A DNA stretch of 11,520 nt from a bacterium. Lineage in GTDB: Bacteria > Verrucomicrobiota > Verrucomicrobiia > Methylacidiphilales > Verrucolacustridaceae. Both the position numbers and the translations under genes were made by a program. Every line of letters starts with the position of its first letter. Positions within the stretch are counted from its first letter, which is position 1. Positions 6,479 to 11,520 of the stretch are shown here, piece after piece. Where the stretch lies: the NCBI GenBank assembly GCA_009921985.1, contig RFWS01000028.1, positions 1 to 11,520 on the forward strand, written 5' to 3'. The notes below the pieces were generated by a model. That model worked only from the letters and a program-made list of their open reading frames with translations, had not been told where the DNA came from and searched no databases.

Positions 6479-7450
6479 ATGCCGGAAGCCAAAGCCATCG
6501 CCCCGTTGGAGTTTGAAAAGCCGCTGGTGGAGTTCGAAAAGCGGCTGGAGGAAATGCGCAAACTCACCGGAAAACAGAAAATCGAGGCTGGGGACGAAAT
6601 CTCCTCCCTCGAAAAGAAGCTGGAGGAAGCCCGGCGGGATATTTACGGAAAGCTCAACCCCTGGCAGCGGGTCCAGATCGTCCGGCACCCGCAACGGCCT
6701 TACCTCCTGGACTATCTCCGCCTCGGCGCCACCGAGGTGACGGAGCTCGGCGGAGACCGCGCCTACGGGGATGATCATGCCCTCATCGGGGGATTCGCCA
6801 CGATCGGGGGAAAGAAAGTGGTGTTTCTCGGCCACCAAAAGGGCCGCGATACAAAGGAAAATCTTATGCGCAACTTCGGCTGCGCTCACCCGGAAGGCTA
6901 CCGCAAGGCCCTCCGCCTGATGCGTCTCGCCGACCGGTTTGGTCTGCCGATCGTCAGCTTCATCGACACTCCAGGAGCCTTCCCCGGCGTCCCCAGCGAG
7001 GAGCGCCACATCGCCGAGGCCATCGCCGTGAATATCCGTGAGATGTTCAACTTCCGCGTACCGATCGTGGCCGTGGTCATCGGCGAAGGCGGCAGCGGCG
7101 GCGCCCTCGGCATCGGCGTGGCCGACCGCGTGCTGATACTGGAAAACGCCTACTATTCCGTCATCTCCCCCGAGGGCTGTGCCAGCATTCTTTGGAAGGA
7201 CCGCGCCTTCGCCCCCCAAGCGGCCGAGGCCCTCCGCATCTCCGCCCAGGATCTCCTCCAGTTGAAGCTGGTGGAGGAGGTCATTCCCGAGCCCGAAGGC
7301 GGCGCCCACCGGGATTGGGAATCCACCGTGCGGGCCTGCATGGAAAAAGTGGGCAAACACCTCGCCGAACTTTCCCGCCTTTCCCCGGAGAGACTTCTCC
7401 AGTCCCGCCAAGAGCGCTACCGCTCCATTGGCTCCGTTGTGGAAAATTAA
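6479..7450 (+). CDS. accA: Acetyl-CoA carboxylase carboxyltransferase, alpha subunit
   Basis: AccA is the partner of AccD in the carboxyltransferase half of acetyl-CoA carboxylase. The 323-residue product is almost the same length as E. coli AccA (319). It has an N-terminal helical region (LEFEKPLVEFEKRLEEM) and a core with GHQKGRDTKENLMRNFG, DTPGAFPGVPSEER, GEGGSGGALGIG and SVISPEGCASILWKD, all diagnostic. The ATG at 6479 matches the usual family start; an earlier in-frame ATG at 6410 would add 23 proline-rich residues that are not family-like. No ribosome binding site lies near the ATG. It is transcribed away from the operon holding accD, whose start is about 1.6 kb to the left. The stop is 25 bases from the convergent stop of the McsA-like gene. 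Confidence 0.97.
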   Translation: MPEAKAIAPLEFEKPLVEFEKRLEEMRKLTGKQKIEAGDEISSLEKKLEEARRDIYGKLNPWQRVQIVRHPQRPYLLDYLRLGATEVTELGGDRAYGDDHALIGGFATIGGKKVVFLGHQKGRDTKENLMRNFGCAHPEGYRKALRLMRLADRFGLPIVSFIDTPGAFPGVPSEERHIAEAIAVNIREMFNFRVPIVAVVIGEGGSGGALGIGVADRVLILENAYYSVISPEGCASILWKDRAFAPQAAEALRISAQDLLQLKLVEEVIPEPEGGAHRDWESTVRACMEKVGKHLAELSRLSPERLLQSRQERYRSIGSVVEN

Positions 7451-7475
7451 AGTCCGAAATCGGAATCCCCGAAAC

Positions 7476-8015
7476 TCAGCCCTCTTCCCCGATTTTTCCA
7501 AGCTCATCCCGAAGTCGCGCCGCCTCCTCGAACTGCTCTTTTTTCACCGCCACGGCCAGATCCTCCTGTAGCCTCTTTTTTCGGAGTTTGCGGAAACCTT
7601 TTGGCACTTTGCCGGCATGACGCGTGCCCTTTTGGCAGTCATTGAGGACATCCTGCAAAAGCTCCGAAAAAACCCCGTAGCATTCGCCGCAACCCAGTCG
7701 CCCAGTTTTCCGGACATCCTCTGAGGTGAAACCGCAACTGGGACAGCGTTGGGACGCCGCCGGGGTGGGAGAGGGAATCAGCAGGCTCTTGGCGGAGATT
7801 TCCTTGATCTCATTTTCCACCGCCGCAGCCGGATCCTCCTTCCCTTTGCTGGCAGCCAGCTTGGAAACCGCCGCCCAGATGTCGAAATCCACCAGATCCT
7901 TCTGGGAAAGCTGGGGGATGCACTTTTCACAGACGTGCACATCGATCGACTTGCCGTTCACCAGTTTGCTCAGGTGACACGTCGCCTGGTTGCCCGGGCA
8001 GAAAGTGCACTCCAT
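7476..8015 (-). CDS. mcsA: McsA-like zinc-binding protein with UVR motif
   Basis: McsA proteins activate the McsB protein-arginine kinase and take part in heat, heavy-metal and redox stress control in Firmicutes; homologues also occur in chlamydiae and relatives. The 179-residue product has four CxxC pairs: Cys3/Cys6, Cys29/Cys32, Cys91/Cys94 and Cys109/Cys112. The N-terminus (MECTFCPGNQATCHLSKLVN) matches the McsA pattern closely. A UVR (UvrB/UvrC interaction) helix pair is seen near the C-terminus (DLAVAVKKEQFEEAARLRDE). Residues about 57-88 form a likely flexible linker. The ATG at 8015 fits because the first CxxC begins at residue 3. AAAGG lies only two bases before it, too close for normal use. 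No mcsB or clpC gene is visible here, so partner and role are inferred from family only. Confidence 0.88.
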   Translation of the reverse strand: MECTFCPGNQATCHLSKLVNGKSIDVHVCEKCIPQLSQKDLVDFDIWAAVSKLAASKGKEDPAAAVENEIKEISAKSLLIPSPTPAASQRCPSCGFTSEDVRKTGRLGCGECYGVFSELLQDVLNDCQKGTRHAGKVPKGFRKLRKKRLQEDLAVAVKKEQFEEAARLRDELGKIGEEG

Positions 8016-8030
8016 AACCTTTAGTTAACC
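8016..8030. promoter_or_regulatory. 15-bp divergent gap between mcsA-like and methyltransferase starts
   Basis: Only 15 bases separate the two divergent start codons, and they contain the hexamer palindrome GTTAAC (8024-8029). Each promoter must lie largely within the opposite gene. Rightward, TTGCCC (7990-7995) and CATAAC (8013-8018) are spaced by 17 bases. Leftward, TTGCGA and TTAACT (8028-8023) are spaced by 16. Both would give transcripts with almost no leader. The matches are modest and the promoters are inferred. Confidence 0.3.
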
Positions 8031-8948
8031 ATGGCCCCGCCGTTTCGCAAACCACCCGCCGCCCCACCTGTCTGGATCGCGGAAAAAACCTGGCAGGAGA
8101 TCGAGTCCACCGGCACCGACGCCTTTTTGGCCGCCTGGTCACCTGGCCTCCGCCTCGAGCGCTGGGGCAGAACCCTCCGCGCCATCGCCACCCGCCCGGA
8201 CCCGATCCCTTGCGACGACACGCTTCTGACTCCCCCTCCTGCCTTTCCCTGGAAAGCCAAAAGGGTGATCTGGCAGGTCGAGGGCGAGAAAACGGCCCAA
8301 CACCTTCTCGGTGAGGGATGGTCGACGGAGGTCGCGGAACTCGATCTCCGGTACGGTATCGACCTCAGCCCGGGATCCGCCCCCGGCCTTTTCCCCGACC
8401 AGCGGGAAAACCGGATCTTTCTTCGCTCCCTCCGTCCAGCCTCCCTGCTGAATCTTTTCGCTCATACTTGCGCATTCGGAGTCCTCGCCGCCTCCACGGG
8501 AGCCACCAGCCTCAACATCGACACCTCCGCCCGCGCCTTGGAACGGGGCCGTGAAAATTTTTTTCGGAACAAGTTAGCGGATAACAATCACCGGTTCTGG
8601 AAAGAGGATGTCCGCAAAGCCCTGCCACGGCTCGTTCGTCGCGGAGAAACCTTTTCCGCCATCATCCTCGATCCCCCCACCTTCGCCCATGGCGGGAGTG
8701 GCAAAGCGTTTCGGATCGAAAAAGAGCTCGGCCCCATGTTGCTCGACTGCCTGCGCCTGCTGGCCCCGCGGGGCAGCCTGCTGGTTTCAATCAATGATTC
8801 CAAAACCCGTCCCCGTGATCTTGAAACAATGGTTCGTTCCATTCTGCGGCAGAAAAAGATAGCGGCCCGGCTGGAGCCGTCCCGTCGCCCGCCCGAAGTT
8901 CCCGCCATCCGGATGCCAACCGGGGTCTGGATCAATCGGGAGGATTGA
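8031..8948 (+). CDS. Class I SAM-dependent methyltransferase, RlmI/RlmK-like (COG1092 type)
   Basis: This 305-residue cytosolic protein resembles the catalytic part of the 23S rRNA cytosine-C5/guanine-N7 methyltransferases RlmI and RlmK-L, without RlmI's N-terminal PUA domain. GLFPDQRENR at 119-128 is the signature just before the Rossmann fold. Motif I is LLNLFAHTCAFG (139-150), Asp164 ends strand two (LNIDTS), and LDPPTF (213-218) is the catalytic or substrate loop (motif IV). In most relatives motif I reads NLFxYTGxFG; here His145 and Cys147 replace Tyr and Gly. The ATG at 8031 fits the expected N-terminal length and has no Shine-Dalgarno sequence. It is divergent from the McsA-like gene at 15 bp, and the membrane-protein gene follows 32 bases later. 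The target may be rRNA, but the substrate cannot be read from the sequence. Confidence 0.85.
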   Translation: MAPPFRKPPAAPPVWIAEKTWQEIESTGTDAFLAAWSPGLRLERWGRTLRAIATRPDPIPCDDTLLTPPPAFPWKAKRVIWQVEGEKTAQHLLGEGWSTEVAELDLRYGIDLSPGSAPGLFPDQRENRIFLRSLRPASLLNLFAHTCAFGVLAASTGATSLNIDTSARALERGRENFFRNKLADNNHRFWKEDVRKALPRLVRRGETFSAIILDPPTFAHGGSGKAFRIEKELGPMLLDCLRLLAPRGSLLVSINDSKTRPRDLETMVRSILRQKKIAARLEPSRRPPEVPAIRMPTGVWINRED

Positions 8949-8975
8949 CACTCCTCCGTACGGGCCGAATTTCTT
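8945..8975 (+). promoter_or_regulatory. Possible promoter for the small membrane protein
   Basis: A perfect -35 consensus TTGACA (8945-8950) overlaps the methyltransferase TGA stop. The best -10 candidate, TTTCTT at 8970-8975, matches only three of six bases and has a 19-base spacer. The GTG start of the next gene is at 8981. The -35 may be a coincidence of the stop codon context. Confidence 0.2.
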
Positions 8976-8980
8976 AGCGC

Positions 8981-9523
8981 GTGAATGGTCTCCCATCGCT
9001 GGCTTCGACCGCCTTGAACCTGTTCCGGGAATTTATCCCCGGAAATCAGGATGCCGCCCGCTTCTGGCTGGAAGTCGGTTCCACGGCGCTCTCTCTCCTT
9101 CTGGTGTTGGGTTTGCTCCTGAGATTTTTCGGCTCGGAAAACAGCCGGCCGGGGTTGGTGTTTGCGGCCGGGGTGTTCGGGGTGCTCCTACTCGCCGCCG
9201 GCGCAGTTGCGGTGGAGCTCTACGTCCTGCCGACCCTTCCCTCCCCCGTCCTGAACGCGGTGGATTCCGTTTCGTCTTGGGCCGCGGGAAAGATTCAACA
9301 GCCAGCTTGGCCGGCTCGCACCACCCTTCTGGCGCTTGGTTTGGCCGGAAGCCTGTTGCTGTTGGTCTCCCCCCTCACCCGCATGACCTTCAAGGTGCCC
9401 GGATTTCTCGCCTTGGTGGCCTGGTTAGCCGCTTTGGCGGCTGCATGGACCGTCTCCGCCGTGATTCGCACTAGCCTTACCGCAAAAAGTGAAATTCAAG
9501 CGCCGACCAAGAATAATCCTTGA
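8981..9523 (+). CDS. Hypothetical four-helix integral membrane protein
   Basis: I do not recognise this 180-residue protein. It has four clear hydrophobic segments at about residues 33-50, 58-82, 114-132 and 140-162, joined by short loops, with both ends probably on the same side. Residues 1-30 form a possible amphipathic lead-in (LNLFREFIPGNQDAARFWLE). The longest loop, about 83-113, is poor in charge and holds PTLPSPVLNAVDSVSSW. The polar tail from 163 on is short. There is no signal-peptide cleavage site and no visible catalytic motif. GTG at 8981 is the longest possible start because TAG stands two codons upstream; a TTG ten codons downstream is an alternative. No Shine-Dalgarno motif is seen. 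Third-position GC and hydrophobic patterning support real coding. It lies 32 bases after the methyltransferase and may be co-transcribed with it. Confidence 0.72.
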   Translation: MNGLPSLASTALNLFREFIPGNQDAARFWLEVGSTALSLLLVLGLLLRFFGSENSRPGLVFAAGVFGVLLLAAGAVAVELYVLPTLPSPVLNAVDSVSSWAAGKIQQPAWPARTTLLALGLAGSLLLLVSPLTRMTFKVPGFLALVAWLAALAAAWTVSAVIRTSLTAKSEIQAPTKNNP

Positions 9524-9543
9524 TTGGAAAATGGGAGTTTCCG

Positions 9544-10185
9544 TTAATCCCCCAGCGCGTTTGCCAAAGCTTCCCTGACGCGATTCATTTCCGACGTTGC
9601 CAGGCTTTTGGGTGCAGCCACGGCCGGCCCCATGACGACCCGACAAACCGCCCCGGGCTGCGGAATCTGAAAGCGATCCCAGGAAGGCATCTCCCAAAAC
9701 CGACTGTAATGCGCCGTTACCGGATAGATCGGGATCCCGCTGTTTGCGGCCAGCGCCAAGACCCCATCCTGAACCTTGCCCCTCGGACCACGTGGTCCAT
9801 CGGGCGTGATCCCGATATCCCGGGGCTGCGGCCGCTCGAGTTCCCGCAGAAGCTCCCGCAAGGCGTCGCTCCCGCCCCGGGAACTGGATCCCCTCGCCCC
9901 ATCGATCCGAAACCGGTTCATGATTCGGGTGATGAACTCCCCATCCCGGCTCCTACTCACCATCATCAACATTCGCCGCCCAGGACAAAGTCGCTCATAG
10001 AAGTAGGGCATCATGAGAATCCGGTTGTGCCAGAAGGCCCAGATTCTGGGTTGATCCGGATTTTTTGTTACAAGCCCCTGCGGATCCTCAAGACGATGGC
10101 GGAGCGTCAGGGCAAGCCCGCGAATCAATCCGGCCATCAGAGGTGGACTTCTTTCCGCCAAAACCTGTTTGATCATTTTTTTCAT
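9544..10185 (-). CDS. DUF374 lysophospholipid/lipid A acyltransferase-like protein (LpxJ-like)
   Basis: The 213-residue protein belongs to the DUF374 family (PF04028), which includes LpxJ, a late lipid A acyltransferase of Helicobacter and Campylobacter. Such enzymes transfer fatty acyl chains at the inner membrane. Visible motifs are WHNRILMMP with His53, SRSRDGE (77-83), the loop RGSSSRGG (98-105) and TPDGPRGPRG (127-136); together they are characteristic of DUF374. The N-terminal stretch (MAGLIRGLALTL) may be membrane-associated. ATG at 10185 is preferred because its ATGA overlaps the stop of the MFS gene, implying translational coupling; another ATG at 10227 would overlap that gene by 46 bases. 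The stop faces the stop of the small membrane protein 20 bases away. The acceptor (lipid A or a glycerophospholipid) is not determined by sequence. Confidence 0.87.
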   Translation of the reverse strand: MKKMIKQVLAERSPPLMAGLIRGLALTLRHRLEDPQGLVTKNPDQPRIWAFWHNRILMMPYFYERLCPGRRMLMMVSRSRDGEFITRIMNRFRIDGARGSSSRGGSDALRELLRELERPQPRDIGITPDGPRGPRGKVQDGVLALAANSGIPIYPVTAHYSRFWEMPSWDRFQIPQPGAVCRVVMGPAVAAPKSLATSEMNRVREALANALGD

Positions 10186-11520
10186 GCAAACGGCTTTCGG
10201 TTCCACCAACGGGTGATGGATCTCCATGGGGTCTCCAGGACCAGTTCCCGGATCAACTCCTCGGTGGAGGCCGCCCGCTCCTCCTGCACCCGCCCTAGCA
10301 GAAACAAAGCCGGAATCATGATCAGGGCAATCAGGATATACAGGATCACAAAGCCGTTCAGTTGCATTTCCGTGCCGATCCTGAACCCGGCCAGTGTGTC
10401 CGTGAGCAATCCCCAGCCCAACGGCGAGAGCCCGGCCGTCAGGCTTCCCGCCACGCTGAACAGGGCAAAAAAGTGGCTTCTCCCCATGGCCGGCACAGTA
10501 CCCATCAGCAACCGCAAATGCGCGCTGCTATACAGGGCCAATCCGATGCCCGCGGTGGACTGTTGCAGGACGAAGGTTCCCCAAGTGAAGGGCAACAGGT
10601 GGGCGGCCACCGCCCCCCATCCGAGCCAGTGAATTCCCAAAACCACTGCCGCCAGCACGAGGACCGGTCGGCTCCCCATCCGGTCCAGCCACCGTCCCGC
10701 CCGCAGGGAAGTCAGCACGTACACGGTGCCCCACATCAGATGGAGAACCATAAAAAGGGAATCGGAACATTTGAACTGGTCTCGGGCGAAAGGCACAAAA
10801 AAAAGCCCTCCGCCCGCCATCGCCAGCATCATCGTCGCGTGGAATGCGATCAGCCGCCGGAACGGAGGAAATTTCAGGATTTCTTTCCACGGCACGCCCT
10901 CCGAACTGGCGGTCTGGGGGATGGGTGCATCGGGAATCTTTTTCAAAAAAACCAGCGAGGCAGAGGCCAGAGCCAGGCTGGCTCCAAACAACAATCCGAA
11001 GGAGGAGGCCTGGTCTGTCTGATTTAAATACCAGGCCGTCAGGGCCACAGTGATCAGAAGTGCCGCCTGGGAGGCGGCCTGGTCGAGGGCAAGAAAACGG
11101 CCCCGCACGGGCTCCGGAACAATCGCGCTGATCCAGGGCAGATACCCGCTGAGGGAAATCCCCCGCATGGTGTTGAAGAGAAAAAGAAAAAACAGCATCA
11201 GGGCCTGGCGGGAAAAGTTGTCAATCGACAGGGGCAAGGCGGCGACCAGCACCAGTCCGGCGATCAGCACACTGCGGGAGATCCAGCCCCGCAGGACGAA
11301 GTTGCGGTACCCCACCCTCTCCACGAACCGCGCCGCGGGGATCTGGAAAATATTGAGAAGGGCGGCCAGGCAGGCCAGCACCCCCAAGACCGTGGCCGAG
11401 GCCCCCAGTTTTTTGAAATACAACATCATGGGAAGCCCCATCACCAGATAGAAGGAGCTGGTGTTGAAAACCTGAAACAGGAACGCGTTCAGGAGGGGCC
11501 CACGGACGAGCCCGCCGTCT
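10182..11520 (-). CDS. MFS-type membrane transporter, 5' end cut by the window
   Basis: This is a major facilitator superfamily protein; 446 codons are visible and the frame is open through 11519, so the start lies beyond the window. About twelve hydrophobic segments can be counted, beginning with NAFLFQVFNTSSFYLVMGLP and ending with GFVILYILIALIMIPALFLL, so only a short N-terminal piece should be missing. A central charged loop (KKIPDAPIPQTASSEG, then PWKEILKFPPFRRL) divides two six-helix halves. RxGxR-like loop pieces (RAGRWLDRMGSRPVL) sit between helices 8 and 9, as in MFS proteins. A roughly 33-residue acidic/basic cytosolic tail ends in SITRWWNRKPFA. The gene overlaps the DUF374 acyltransferase by four bases, which suggests a shared operon and possibly a lipid-related role. 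The substrate is unknown. Confidence 0.88.
   Translation of the reverse strand, partial: DGGLVRGPLLNAFLFQVFNTSSFYLVMGLPMMLYFKKLGASATVLGVLACLAALLNIFQIPAARFVERVGYRNFVLRGWISRSVLIAGLVLVAALPLSIDNFSRQALMLFFLFLFNTMRGISLSGYLPWISAIVPEPVRGRFLALDQAASQAALLITVALTAWYLNQTDQASSFGLLFGASLALASASLVFLKKIPDAPIPQTASSEGVPWKEILKFPPFRRLIAFHATMMLAMAGGGLFFVPFARDQFKCSDSLFMVLHLMWGTVYVLTSLRAGRWLDRMGSRPVLVLAAVVLGIHWLGWGAVAAHLLPFTWGTFVLQQSTAGIGLALYSSAHLRLLMGTVPAMGRSHFFALFSVAGSLTAGLSPLGWGLLTDTLAGFRIGTEMQLNGFVILYILIALIMIPALFLLGRVQEERAASTEELIRELVLETPWRSITRWWNRKPFA

Noticed and set aside
6515..6556. Two 21-bp imperfect direct repeats at the start of accA
   Set aside because: They encode EKPLVEF and EKRLEEM, part of the normal helical N-terminus of AccA, not a mobile or regulatory repeat.
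7453..7464. Inverted repeat TCCGA-AA-TCGGA between accA and the McsA-like gene, as a terminator
   Set aside because: The loop is only two bases and no proper T-run follows on the plus strand; on the minus strand the T-rich part (CTTTAATTTT) is broken up.
6377..7507. 376-codon open frame on the minus strand opposite accA
   Set aside because: It mirrors accA codon structure and has no recognisable domain, while accA itself is certain.
9526..9542. Hairpin GGAAA-loop-TTTCC between convergent genes, as a bidirectional terminator
   Set aside because: The stem is five weak base pairs with no T-tract on either strand.
9520..10632. 370-codon open frame on the plus strand opposite the DUF374 and MFS genes
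   Set aside because: It crosses two convincing opposite-strand genes and is proline/arginine-rich without motifs.
1..11520. Search for tRNA, rRNA, CRISPR array, IS element, attachment site or phage/defence module
   Set aside because: No spaced repeats, transposase motifs, tRNA-like cloverleaf or defence genes were seen; almost all sequence is explained by core-type genes.

Overview
This 11.5 kb window is GC-rich, gene-dense chromosomal DNA of an ordinary housekeeping type. It holds twelve protein-coding genes, two of them cut by the window edges. I see no rRNA, tRNA, CRISPR array, insertion sequence, integrase, toxin-antitoxin pair or phage gene. The gene content suggests a Gram-negative-type bacterium, most likely of the PVC superphylum (Verrucomicrobiota or a relative). 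The reasons are a b558-type fused cytochrome b with the matching long SdhA, an McsA-like zinc/UVR protein, a DUF374 acyltransferase of the lipid A type, high GC and scarce Shine-Dalgarno motifs. This assignment is inference; Bacteroidota and Acidobacteriota relatives are not excluded.

Layout. Positions 1-6380 read leftward on the minus strand as one tightly packed run: CPBP-family membrane protease, ComF-like phosphoribosyltransferase, accD, folC, HAD hydrolase, an 89-bp gap, then sdhC (cytochrome b) and sdhA (flavoprotein, 3' part missing). A 98-bp divergent spacer (6381-6478) separates this run from accA on the plus strand. accA converges on a minus-strand mcsA-like gene. That gene is divergent, with only 15 bp between start codons, from a plus-strand RlmI/K-like methyltransferase. 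A small plus-strand four-helix membrane protein of unknown function follows. It converges on a minus-strand pair: an MFS transporter (5' end cut by the window) whose stop overlaps the start of a DUF374 (LpxJ-like) acyltransferase.

How the genes work together. accA and accD encode the two halves of the acetyl-CoA carboxylase carboxyltransferase and lie on opposite sides of one divergent spacer, so they could be co-regulated. folC after accD is a common bacterial arrangement. sdhC and sdhA are part of respiratory complex II, with sdhB expected just beyond position 1. The McsA-like gene suggests zinc- or stress-linked protein quality control, but no mcsB or clpC is visible here. The DUF374 enzyme points to outer-membrane lipid A or phospholipid acylation.

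I did not find a convincing new multi-gene system. The points worth checking are local: the 15-bp divergent start region, a probable CTG start for folC, a possible leaderless accA promoter, recurrent 4-bp NTGA gene overlaps, and altered motif residues in the methyltransferase, HAD protein and ComF protein.
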